From positions 124,001 through 188,000 of the forward strand of contig NZ_JAVRIF010000007.1 in assembly GCF_031846185.1 (NCBI RefSeq): a stretch of DNA of 64,000 nucleotides, written 5' to 3'. Numbering within the stretch: the first letter of the stretch is position 1; every line of letters begins with the position of its first letter. Both the position numbers and the translations under genes were made by a program. The notes under the pieces are model-generated. The model made no database searches and was not told where the DNA came from. It saw only the letters and a program-made list of their open reading frames with translations. Shown here piece by piece: positions 18,655-26,600 of this stretch. This DNA is from Thalassotalea_H castellviae (GTDB lineage Bacteria; Pseudomonadota; Gammaproteobacteria; Enterobacterales; Alteromonadaceae).

Positions 18655-18739
18655 ATTACGTTTATAGTTTGGATCATCAACAGACATTGTTAAGAACATT
18701 CACTCAGTTTTATTAAGCATATGTATTTTGGAGAAACAA

Positions 18740-19288
18740 ATGAACGAATTTACACGACACACTATTGACACTGCGCCACAAGAGAGCAAAGCATTTTTAG
18801 AATCATCTAAAAAAGAAATGGGGGCTGTGCCTTTGTTATATGCTGTGATGGCCGAATCACCTGAAATATTAAATGCCTATAAACAATTGCATCAGCAATT
18901 TACTGCTACGTCTTTCGACAATGAGGAATTAACGGTTGTTTGGCAGACGATAAATGTTGAACATGAATGTCAATATTGTGTGCCGGCACACACTGCTATT
19001 GCAAATATGATGCAAGTAGATTCAGCAATTACAGAAGCGTTGAGAAATAAAGAAGAATTACCTAGTAAAAAGTTACAAGCATTGCATGAATTTACTTTAG
19101 CGGTTGTTCGTCAACGTGGCTTTGTTACTAAAGAGCAATTGAGCACATTTTTTGCTGCTGGATATCAACAAAAACAGGTTTTAGAAGTAATTTTAGGACT
19201 ATCGCAAAAGGTGATCAGTAATTATGTTAATCATGTTGCTGAAACTCCCGTCGACCCTTTATTTGAACAATTCGCTTGGTCTAAATAA
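18740..19288 (+). CDS. Carboxymuconolactone decarboxylase (AhpD-like) family protein
   Basis: An alpha-helical protein of about 182 residues in the CMD/AhpD superfamily. EHECQYCVPAHTAIA near residue 75 has the Glu, CxxC and His of the AhpD-type redox centre, so thiol peroxidase-linked or reductive activity is likelier than lactone decarboxylation. GGAG at 18730-18733 lies 6 bases before the ATG at 18740, which decides the start over a TTG at 18728. Placed divergently behind the TetR operators. A glutaredoxin-like gene lies downstream, which fits a thiol-redox role, but the substrate is unknown. Confidence 0.88.
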   Translation: MNEFTRHTIDTAPQESKAFLESSKKEMGAVPLLYAVMAESPEILNAYKQLHQQFTATSFDNEELTVVWQTINVEHECQYCVPAHTAIANMMQVDSAITEALRNKEELPSKKLQALHEFTLAVVRQRGFVTKEQLSTFFAAGYQQKQVLEVILGLSQKVISNYVNHVAETPVDPLFEQFAWSK

Positions 19289-19337
19289 AGTGGAGTGGTT
19301 AAAGAGATAGGTTTACTGTCTCTTTAACGTCAAAATC

Positions 19338-19358
19338 AATGGGGTCGGCGTATTTGAT
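19338..19358 (+). repeat. Outlying copy of the linear GGGGTCGG motif
   Basis: AATGGGGTCGGCGTATTTGAT resembles the motif clustered at 15381-16352 but stands alone, just after a GTTAAAGAGA/TCTCTTTAAC hairpin (19298-19328) that lacks a T run. It shows that the motif can move or persist apart from the structured repeats. Confidence 0.6.
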
Positions 19359-19441
19359 TTTATCTTCTGTTCGTTATTCGCTTTTGTTACCTTAGGTAAT
19401 TCGATAAAATAAGTGTCTTTAAAAACTTAGCAAGGTTCAAA

Positions 19442-19666
19442 ATGAAACGCGTTGTTTTGTATATTTCCGATAAATGTCCTCACTGCCGTGAAGCACAAAA
19501 ATATTTAGATGATAACGGTATTAAATACCGATTAACTAATGCCAAAATGCAACGTGGTCGAAAAGAATTAGACGCTATCGGTGCTCGAACCGTTCCTGTT
19601 CTTAAAATTGGCAATGAAATTATGATTGGTTGGAACTTGAAAAATTTTAAAAAGATCTACGGCTAA
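19442..19666 (+). CDS. Small glutaredoxin-like protein
   Basis: A 74-residue thioredoxin-fold protein. KCPHC near residue 11 is the dithiol active site, and TVPVLKIG contains the cis-proline that faces it. MIGWN then the C-terminal helix complete a minimal glutaredoxin/NrdH-size domain. Likely reduces disulfides or glutathione adducts in the cytoplasm; no signal peptide. It is 153 bases from the AhpD-like gene and probably has its own promoter. Confidence 0.85.
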   Translation: MKRVVLYISDKCPHCREAQKYLDDNGIKYRLTNAKMQRGRKELDAIGARTVPVLKIGNEIMIGWNLKNFKKIYG

Positions 19667-19673
19667 GAGCAAA

Positions 19674-20390
19674 TTACATGATGGTTTTACACCGCATTGC
19701 TTTCATTCGACCTACGGTCCATAAAGCATTATCCGCTTTGCCTTGTAAACTGAATTTACCATTAGTGTATAAAAATCCTGAGGCCGATGGCGTTTGAGGT
19801 AAGGTGACCGATTTATTATCACTTAATGTAACTATAGCCATATTATCATCACTGTTCTGAGATCCATGCTCGACAAATGAAACGGTTAAGCTTGTATCTC
19901 GTTCACAGGTATAGTGGACTATTAACGATGGTGATTTTTCTGAAGTTTTTTTACCACGATTAAAAGTAATGGTTTGATTGTCTTGCGCATCAAAAAAAGT
20001 AAGATGACCAGCTGAGTCAATCTGATATTTTGTTGATAATGCCAAAGCATTTAAATAGAGGTGTTCACTTTTCATTAATAATGGTGAACAAGCCATTCTC
20101 GTTGACAGACTTTTATCAATCGATATTTTATTTTCATCAATGGTTAATTGGCTAGCGTATTGATTACAGCCACTTTTACCGCTGATTTTATTCTTTTCTA
20201 CTACCCTCAACGTGATATTCACATTATCAAAAAGTGGTTTGTGATAAATGGTTTCGACCCACCATGTATTTTCGATAAAGATGTTTTTTTGTTCTTGAAT
20301 TGCCAATGTGTCGCTTGAGGAAGTGGCGGTGTGATGCGTACAAGCCATAAAGAATAATAACGAAGAAAGTATCAGTGCTATTTTGAGCAT
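19674..20390 (-). CDS. Lipoprotein with META (HslJ-like) and MliC-type domains
   Basis: The start is placed at the ATG at 20390, where AGGA lies eight bases upstream and the protein opens with a lipoprotein signal ending in the lipobox FMAC. Residues about 35-130 look like a META/HslJ domain (NTWWVETIYHKPL, SGKSGCNQYASQLTI, TRMACSPLLM). A second region from about 145 reads like MliC, the membrane-bound inhibitor of C-type lysozyme (VHYTCERDTSLTVSF, FSLQGKADNALWTVG, MRCK). The two together suggest an outer-membrane envelope-protection lipoprotein. The MliC part is the surer of the two by its YTC...W...C pattern. Confidence 0.8.
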   Translation of the reverse strand: MLKIALILSSLLFFMACTHHTATSSSDTLAIQEQKNIFIENTWWVETIYHKPLFDNVNITLRVVEKNKISGKSGCNQYASQLTIDENKISIDKSLSTRMACSPLLMKSEHLYLNALALSTKYQIDSAGHLTFFDAQDNQTITFNRGKKTSEKSPSLIVHYTCERDTSLTVSFVEHGSQNSDDNMAIVTLSDNKSVTLPQTPSASGFLYTNGKFSLQGKADNALWTVGRMKAMRCKTIM

Positions 20391-20515
20391 AATGAGTCCT
20401 AACGAGAAAGTATTGTGATCATTTTTTGAAAGGGTAAGGGTAGAGACAGATGTGACAATATGCAATTATAAATATTATTATAATGAATAAAAAACATTTG
20501 AATTTACACGATAAA

Positions 20516-20547
20516 AAAACCGCATTATCGAATGGTTAATACGGTTT
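20516..20547 (-). terminator. Terminator of the DUF2306 gene
   Basis: AAAACCGCATTA pairs with TAATACGGTTTT (one mismatch), and the minus strand continues in a T run. It separates the DUF2306 gene from the lipoprotein gene downstream. Confidence 0.75.
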
Positions 20548-20568
20548 TATGCATTTTACACTCATTGA

Positions 20569-21393
20569 TTAGAATCTAGGTAACCACATTCCCATTGTCG
20601 CAGATAAAATTCCACCTATTGTCGCGAGTGTTAGTAATAAAACGACTATCGCTGTTATCATTTTTAAAGATGTGCTTTTACTGTCTTGCGCATAAAAATA
20701 GAGTTGAGCAAATGCTAAAGGTACGCCGTATTGAGCAAAGCCTAAAAAGGTAAGAAACGGACCCGTGAATGTTTTTGGGTCAAATCCTACCGGCGCCTGA
20801 TGGATCATCAGCCATAACATTAAACTGATTCGGAAAAACCATACGCCGCCCATAACTAAAAATAAGCGAATTGCCCAACGACGATGTACTTTAATGTTTC
20901 TTTTAATCGCATTGTAAACGGCTAAACTGGCAAAAATCATGATGAGTATCGCATTGATACTTATGCTGTATTTACCTATTTCAGCTCCTACTGTTCCTCT
21001 TGTCCACACCATGTATAAACCACCGATACTCAAGATAAAAGCGGTAAAAATATATATACGACCTAGCAATCGGTGAAAAGCTGGCGCGTTGTTTCTTATT
21101 TGTCCAATGAACTGTAATGGCCCCGCCACTAATACAATGAATGCAAGTAGTAGATGGACTCCTACTGCAAGGTTGCCAACAAAATCACCCTCAACATATC
21201 CATGAGGCATGACTTCGTTCCACTGTGAAATATCGCCATTTAATGTAGCGCCGCCATAGAACAAGCCGACGTAAGCAGCAAATATCCATTGTCCCAAAAC
21301 AGCCGTGATAAACCATGCTTTTACGCTATTCGTTAACCATTTGTTGGCATTAATTGATACCGTTTCTGTGCTCATTAGAACTGAATTAGTCAT
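20569..21393 (-). CDS. DUF2306 family multi-pass membrane protein
   Basis: A 274-residue inner-membrane protein with about seven hydrophobic segments. The segment FHRLLGRIYIFTAF and the following helices are typical of DUF2306 (often annotated as a predicted membrane protein). Biochemical role unknown. AGAGGGAAAG directly before the ATG at 21393 decides the start. Flanked by its own terminator and a 419-base upstream region, so it is probably monocistronic. Confidence 0.75.
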   Translation of the reverse strand: MTNSVLMSTETVSINANKWLTNSVKAWFITAVLGQWIFAAYVGLFYGGATLNGDISQWNEVMPHGYVEGDFVGNLAVGVHLLLAFIVLVAGPLQFIGQIRNNAPAFHRLLGRIYIFTAFILSIGGLYMVWTRGTVGAEIGKYSISINAILIMIFASLAVYNAIKRNIKVHRRWAIRLFLVMGGVWFFRISLMLWLMIHQAPVGFDPKTFTGPFLTFLGFAQYGVPLAFAQLYFYAQDSKSTSLKMITAIVVLLLTLATIGGILSATMGMWLPRF

Positions 21394-21812
21394 CTTTCCC
21401 TCTAAATCATTTTTATAGTTTTATATTTTGTTCTTTAGAGCAGAAAGCATACCAAGTTAAAAAGCTATAAATTTCAATGGGGTAAATAAGTTATAAAACG
21501 ATACTTTTTGAAAATGGCTAATTTTATTACTTTTTGTTCATTATTTAGGTTTTTCAACAGCAATCTGTAGTTACCTAAACATTTAGCTTAGAAATAAAAT
21601 AAAAATGCCAACTAACACAGTTAATGACTATTTATAGGTTTGAGTGTAGCCGTTTTAATGATTGATAATTTAGATTGGGTGGTAAAATTTAATCTTACAA
21701 AATCTCACATTCTTCTTGCATTTCATCAACAAATTACAGCAGGAATCGAACACAAGCTATCTATACCATGCTTGCATAACTGATTAACACAACAAACACA
21801 GGGAATACTTTT
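21394..21812. other. Intergenic region between divergent genes
   Basis: 419 AT-rich bases holding the promoters of the DUF2306 gene and the beta-barrel gene. AGGGA lies ten bases before the latter's ATG. I see no operator palindrome, RNA fold or coding frame. Confidence 0.45.
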
Positions 21813-22529
21813 ATGAAAAAATCACTTATCAGTATGGCATTACTTTTAGCTTCTACAGGCGTTTTCGCTGGCAATCAATCTGATTCTAATTATCCTGAAA
21901 ACCCAATTTTAAGACCATTGACTTTAAATGATGGCACAATTGCTGTTAGCGGAGCAATTTCTTGGGGTGAAGAAAAAGATAAAAGCAGAGGTGAGCTTAA
22001 CTTAAATGCGGCTTATGGTTTAACTGATGATCTTACGATAGGTTTCGCTGGCCTTGATTACCGAGTGCTAGCTAGGAATAATAATCGAACGGGTTTAGAG
22101 TTGGCTGTTGGCGTAGGCTTAAGAGGTTTTCAAGAATCAACGAGTAATGGAGATGCTATTGGCTATGGCGCCGATTTAAATGGTAAATATGTTTTTAATC
22201 AAGATATTGCCATGACTTTTTCATTAGGTCACGTGATTTGGGATGAAGAGCACTTAGCAAATAAAAGTGAAAATCGATTTTCTGTCGGTGTTCAAAGTAA
22301 AGTGGCGAAAAATTGGACTGCTTTTACCAACTACACTTATCGTGATTTAAAAGGCTTTACCCAAGATAAGGCTCATAGTGTGCATTCTGGATTAAACTAT
22401 ACATTGAGTAATAATATTGATGTTGGCATGTATGCAAGTTATGACAATTTTGAAGCGCAAGAAAATGGCTATGATTTAAAAAATAATTTTGATCGTAGCC
22501 TTGGATTATACCTAACTTATCGTTTTTAA
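21813..22529 (+). CDS. Small outer-membrane beta-barrel protein
   Basis: A signal peptide (MKKSLISMALLLASTGVFA) is followed by ~219 residues of alternating polar and hydrophobic strands (ELNLNAAYGL, DLTIGFAGLDYRV, NWTAFTNYTYRDL). The chain ends LGLYLTYRF, with the C-terminal Phe used by the BAM machinery. Size and strand spacing suggest about ten strands. No catalytic motif is seen, so it may be a porin-like or structural barrel; the substrate cannot be told. Confidence 0.78.
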   Translation: MKKSLISMALLLASTGVFAGNQSDSNYPENPILRPLTLNDGTIAVSGAISWGEEKDKSRGELNLNAAYGLTDDLTIGFAGLDYRVLARNNNRTGLELAVGVGLRGFQESTSNGDAIGYGADLNGKYVFNQDIAMTFSLGHVIWDEEHLANKSENRFSVGVQSKVAKNWTAFTNYTYRDLKGFTQDKAHSVHSGLNYTLSNNIDVGMYASYDNFEAQENGYDLKNNFDRSLGLYLTYRF

Positions 22530-22584
22530 TTTTGGCATATGAATCGAACAATTTTTCTGAATTGTTAATCGAGCACTCATTAAC

Positions 22585-22614
22585 AAGCGGCTGAAACATT
22601 AGTTTTCAGCCGCT
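22585..22614. terminator. Bidirectional terminator between convergent genes
   Basis: A perfect 12-bp stem, AAGCGGCTGAAA (22585-22596) with TTTCAGCCGCTT (22603-22614). It lies between the barrel gene and the convergent flavin reductase-like gene and can serve both, though the T runs are short. Confidence 0.75.
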
Positions 22615-22635
22615 TATATTTGTTCTTGTACCACT

Positions 22636-23268
22636 CTATTTAGGTCGAGCTTTTTTAAAAGGTGTGGTGATCCCTGAATACTCATTTGCCCCTAATCTTG
22701 CTAATGGTTTTACAATATCGGCGTTTATTTTTATCCGGCCATCATGTAGTGTGCTAATTTTTGAGCTGACATACAATTGTTTAACTTCAACAAAAATAAG
22801 GGTTTGTGGTATCTCACCAAGTTCTTTAATTTCATAAAGTTCGCAACCATAAGCAATGTCACATTGGGCGAGTCTAGGCAAATCAAAATGTTCAAATGGT
22901 ACGGTTGTCAGTGCTTCATTATCAACTAATTCGATTTCAGACTCGCCATGTGGCAATGTGGCTGCCGTTTGTGTAACTAAGTCTGCTTGGTTTTCGCTGG
23001 CTATATGTATCACTATTTTTCGGGTTTTCAAGAGATTGGTTAACGTATCTTTTGGCTCTCCCGTTGGTTTTTTACCTACCGAAATCATCAATAAGGCAGG
23101 GTCACTTGAGATTGCCGTAAAGTATGAGAAGGGCGCTAAATTTAAGCTTTCTGGTGAACCATCTATATTTGAATTAGTCAGCGCCCATGCAATAGGGCGT
23201 GGAATGATGGTTTGTGTCATTAAATGGTAACGTTGAGTTGCGTTGTGATCTGCAAAGTTGATGTTCAT
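22636..23268 (-). CDS. Flavin reductase-like (FMN-binding split barrel) protein
   Basis: 210 residues. TIIPRPIAWALTNSNIDG and NLAPFSYFTAISSDPALLMISVG are the flavin-binding signature of the flavin-reductase-like family, followed by KDTLTNLLKTRKIVIHI. It is expected to bind FMN and reduce flavin or act as an oxidoreductase partner; the substrate is not predictable. It stands alone with a shared terminator at its 3' end. Confidence 0.85.
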   Translation of the reverse strand: MNINFADHNATQRYHLMTQTIIPRPIAWALTNSNIDGSPESLNLAPFSYFTAISSDPALLMISVGKKPTGEPKDTLTNLLKTRKIVIHIASENQADLVTQTAATLPHGESEIELVDNEALTTVPFEHFDLPRLAQCDIAYGCELYEIKELGEIPQTLIFVEVKQLYVSSKISTLHDGRIKINADIVKPLARLGANEYSGITTPFKKARPK

Positions 23269-23503
23269 AAAAAGTTACTTTAAGTCGCTAATATTATGGT
23301 AAAACAATATCATATCACGCTATTTTAAAACGGTTATAGGAGTTTTAAATGACTTTTATGCATCGTAATAGCGTCTAATTAGCGTTGAATGTTTAACACA
23401 TGTTAGTCGATATATTTTAAAGGTATATTTAAATATAAACCGTTCATAGACAAAATTTTTAATTGCGAGAAAATATCCCTACATTTTACCTAAACGCAAT
23501 AAT

Positions 23504-23866
23504 ATGACTTTATCAATCGACGCACTAAATTCGAAATTAAACGCTTCAGAGCCATCTATCACGGAAAACATTACTTTTGAAGAGGTAATTGCCGTAATAT
23601 CAGCTAATTACCATTACCAACCTTGCACATTTTATAATGGCGACATTGTCAACCAAGCTGGTACAAACGAAGGCTCATGTAAAATCTTTGCTTATGCTCA
23701 GCTAAATAATTTATCTGAACAAGCAACGTTACATTGTTTCGGGCAATATTATCGTGAAGATGTATTGAAAAATCCCACCGGAAAAGATCATGGCAACATT
23801 CGAAACTTTATTAAAAATGGTTGGCCAGGCATCACTTTTGAACAGGCACCATTATCGTTAAAATAA
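23504..23866 (+). CDS. HopJ type III effector-like family protein
   Basis: 120 residues resembling the HopJ family: FYNGDIVNQAGTNEGSCKIFAYA, FGQYYREDVLKNP and DHGNIRNFIKNGWPGI. Despite the family name, such proteins are widespread in free-living marine bacteria and nothing here suggests secretion (no type III genes nearby). Probably a cytoplasmic housekeeping or stress protein of unknown role. Confidence 0.8.
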   Translation: MTLSIDALNSKLNASEPSITENITFEEVIAVISANYHYQPCTFYNGDIVNQAGTNEGSCKIFAYAQLNNLSEQATLHCFGQYYREDVLKNPTGKDHGNIRNFIKNGWPGITFEQAPLSLK

Positions 23867-23926
23867 AAGGCTTAAACTGAGTTAAAGCTATAGTTTTGAT
23901 CTTTATTGCGTCACTAACATCCAACC

Positions 23927-23955
23927 TCAAGCAGTCTTTTTAGGCTGCTTTTTTG
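23927..23955 (+). terminator. Terminator of the HopJ-like gene
   Basis: AAGCAGTC with GGCTGCTT (one G-T pair) around a TTTTTA loop, then six T. Confidence 0.75.
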
Positions 23956-24049
23956 ATTGTCTAGTAAAAGACCTGTTACATAATTAAATTAAAAACGAGT
24001 AAAGTTATGAGAAGATACCCTTGTCGATAATTAAAATAATAAGGCAAGA

Positions 24050-24997
24050 ATGATGAAAACAATACCAATCCTGTTAAGTTGCGTAATGCTAGTTTCTTTT
24101 AACACAGCTACATTGGCGGCAGACAAAAACATCGTTGATGCGGCGAATGTCGCGAAACGATGTCAAACATCAACATATGATAAAAAGGCATTATTATTGC
24201 TGAAAGAGCAAAATTTTTTAATTAAAGATACCGAAGAAAAAACCGCTGTTGCTAAACAATTACTAGATTGTTTAGCAAGCCCTGATCCAGTACTTAGGGA
24301 CGAAATTGCTTTTACTGGTTTGAGTCAATGGCTTAGAGCGAATGATTTTAATGCCGATTTTTACCTTGCTATGTTAACAACCTTAAGCAATGTTATTAGC
24401 GCCGACGTGAAAGATGAATACAGTGTCTATCAACCTTTTGCCATATTAATGCTGTCAGAAGTGGCGAGAGTTGATAGAAAATCTCCTTTTTTAACTGACG
24501 TAGCTCGGGAAAAGCTTGTTGCATTAGGTACAAAATTTTTACGTTCAGTTGATGATTATCGCGGTTATCATGCAACCATTGGCTGGCGACATAGTGTTGC
24601 GCATACCGCAGATTTAATGCTGCAACTGTCATTAAACCCAGCAATAACCAAACAGCATTTAGATCACATGTTATCTGCGTTATTAAGCCAGGTTGTTGCG
24701 AAAAACGATCATTTCTATATTTATGGTGAACCTAAGCGCTTGGCAATGCCTGTTATTTATATTTTTCTTAATGACGAGTATACGATAGAAAACTGGCAGA
24801 CTTGGCTGAATGATTTAACAAATCCAGCACCTTTAAAGTCTTGGGGCGAAGTCTATTCAAGCCAAACAGGACTAAGTAAACTGCATAACACGCAAAACTT
24901 TTTATTCGCTATTTATGCGTTAATCAAAAATAGTAACAACGAACGGTTATCACAAATGGTACCAGCGTTAGAAAATGCCATTAAAAAGATCCAATAA
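24050..24997 (+). CDS. DUF2785-type periplasmic protein
   Basis: A 315-residue protein with a signal peptide (hydrophobic to about residue 23, ending TLAA). The motifs RDEIAFTGLSQWL and DDYRGYHATIGWRHSVAHTADLML fit DUF2785, a helical-repeat family of unknown function. Two conserved histidines and an arginine (GWRHSVAH) may form a site. Two adjacent ATGs (24050, 24053) are both possible starts. No operon partner of known function. Confidence 0.7.
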   Translation: MMKTIPILLSCVMLVSFNTATLAADKNIVDAANVAKRCQTSTYDKKALLLLKEQNFLIKDTEEKTAVAKQLLDCLASPDPVLRDEIAFTGLSQWLRANDFNADFYLAMLTTLSNVISADVKDEYSVYQPFAILMLSEVARVDRKSPFLTDVAREKLVALGTKFLRSVDDYRGYHATIGWRHSVAHTADLMLQLSLNPAITKQHLDHMLSALLSQVVAKNDHFYIYGEPKRLAMPVIYIFLNDEYTIENWQTWLNDLTNPAPLKSWGEVYSSQTGLSKLHNTQNFLFAIYALIKNSNNERLSQMVPALENAIKKIQ

Positions 24998-25047
24998 TCT
25001 TTGAATTTTTTCACTGCCATATGCTCTGTCGACGTTCGATAAACCTA

Positions 25048-25230
25048 ATGTTTCATCGTTTTAAATTAACAATATGTTTATCAGCGTTGCTAATAGCTTT
25101 TTCTACAGTCTTATCCCTACTATATTTTCATTATCTGTTTTCACTAAGTTTATCGATAACGTTAATCGTTATTGTTTTGCAACTTACAAAACAATTTGTC
25201 CATTATAGAATTACCCTCCCTTTTGTATAA
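25048..25230 (+). CDS. Possible small membrane protein
   Basis: About 60 residues with two hydrophobic stretches (LTICLSALLIAF; LSLSITLIVIVLQL). Not recognised, no clear ribosome site, and an upstream in-frame ATG at 25021 is an alternative. It lies 50 bases after the DUF2785 gene and could be its distal partner or chance. Reported with low confidence. Confidence 0.35.
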   Translation: MFHRFKLTICLSALLIAFSTVLSLLYFHYLFSLSLSITLIVIVLQLTKQFVHYRITLPFV

Positions 25231-25308
25231 AAAGTAATCAATGGTGCTATACTCAAGTAGTTTACTTAACTTTTTGTTTTTAATTCATGCTAAGTAAAGG
25301 AGATGATA

Positions 25309-25530
25309 ATGGAAACTTCAATTAGCACTCGGTCATCGGTTAGTCAGCAGTTAAAGCAGCAACAAGAAACCGTTGACCAGCAAAAATTGCAAGCCGAGCA
25401 AGTAAAAAATCAACAAACTCAAGCAAAAAAGACTCAAGAGCTACAAGACGAACAAAAACAGCAACAATTAGCAACGAATAAACAGAATCTAGATGAGCGG
25501 CGCGGTAATAATGTTGACGTGAGTGTCTAA
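25309..25530 (+). CDS. Small Gln/Lys-rich coiled-coil protein
   Basis: 73 residues, almost entirely one low-complexity helix rich in Gln, Lys and Glu (QQLKQQQETVDQQKLQAEQ and similar), with no cysteine or aromatic core. AAAGGAG at 25297-25303 sets the start at the ATG at 25309; the ATG at 25303 would overlap the ribosome site. Function unknown; the strong ribosome site argues that it is a real gene. Confidence 0.7.
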   Translation: METSISTRSSVSQQLKQQQETVDQQKLQAEQVKNQQTQAKKTQELQDEQKQQQLATNKQNLDERRGNNVDVSV

Positions 25531-25652
25531 ATTTAACTTTTACGTTTGTTTTTGAAAGAGCTCTCTGTGTTGTTTATGTGAGGATTATTGCCAATACTTA
25601 ACTTGTTTTCATGATAAAGTAATTATTATGAATAATTCCTAATTTCAATCTT

Positions 25653-26447
25653 ATGCCTCAATTTCATCCTATTGGCGCTTCTCAAGCATTTAAGTCTCAA
25701 TACCACATTCTAAATGGTGATTCGCTAAAGTTACAATTTCCTCGAACAATAGGGGGAGAAATTATTGTTGCTCGAGAATGTTTAGTTGATGGTAATGTGC
25801 AAGGCCATGATTTTGACTCGCTGATGAATAATAGAGCTAACTTTATTGGTCAGTTTCCTGAGTGTACGCCTGAGGACTATTATGTAAAGACAGTACCTGA
25901 ATTCAAGAAAATTATCTCGCTAAATTCAGGCAGTGAAATAACTTGTTGGTTTGAGGATGACTTGTTTTGTCAGGCTAATTTTTGGTACGTATTATTTTTA
26001 TTATCGCAAAAAAACACTGAGCGTGAATACCGTATTTTTTTAGCTAGACCGAATAAAGGTAATGAATATAGTTTTGGTCATATGTCACTATCAGAGTTAA
26101 CGGAAGCTTTTAACAATAGAAGGCTTATCTCTGCCGAACAGGTAGCAATGTTAAGAGAGCTTTGGCCAAACTATCAAAACAATGATCATGATAAACTGCG
26201 CGATATTGCCAAAAGACTTAAAGATCACTTTCCTTTTTTATTACCCGCTGTTAACGCGCATATTGCCAGAACGCCAGACGAAAATGGCTTGGGTTATCCA
26301 GAACGCGTACTGCTTGAAATTATTAACGCACAAAAAACACCTACTTTTAAAACCGTGTTTCGTGTATTTCATCAACGAATGTCATTATATAGTTTTGGTG
26401 ATTTACAAGTGAAAGTGATGTATGACCGTTTAATGAATGCAAAGTAA
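25653..26447 (+). CDS. DUF1835-like protein
   Basis: 264 residues. The N terminus YHILNGDSLKLQFP, then VARECLVDGNV, resembles DUF1835, a family with a proposed nucleotide or sugar-binding fold but no proven activity. CWFEDDLFCQANFWYVLFLL continues the pattern. It has no membrane segment. It stands alone among small genes. Confidence 0.65.
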   Translation: MPQFHPIGASQAFKSQYHILNGDSLKLQFPRTIGGEIIVARECLVDGNVQGHDFDSLMNNRANFIGQFPECTPEDYYVKTVPEFKKIISLNSGSEITCWFEDDLFCQANFWYVLFLLSQKNTEREYRIFLARPNKGNEYSFGHMSLSELTEAFNNRRLISAEQVAMLRELWPNYQNNDHDKLRDIAKRLKDHFPFLLPAVNAHIARTPDENGLGYPERVLLEIINAQKTPTFKTVFRVFHQRMSLYSFGDLQVKVMYDRLMNAK

Positions 26448-26600
26448 ATCTAAGAAATGATAAACGAATACCATTAAACAGCTGGACAAACTTTCATTTG
26501 GGTACTGACATTTCCATTGGTATTACATAGAATCAATTTATTCAGCGATATTTCTCCGTAATTTGTTCTCAAAATAATTATGATGTTTAGGATACAAACC

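Noticed and set aside
19298..19328. Terminator after the AhpD-like gene
   Set aside because: The GTTAAAGAGA/TCTCTTTAAC hairpin is perfect but has no T run on the plus strand.
23504..23866. Evidence of a type III secretion locus from the HopJ-like gene
   Set aside because: The HopJ family is widespread in free-living bacteria and no secretion genes are nearby.
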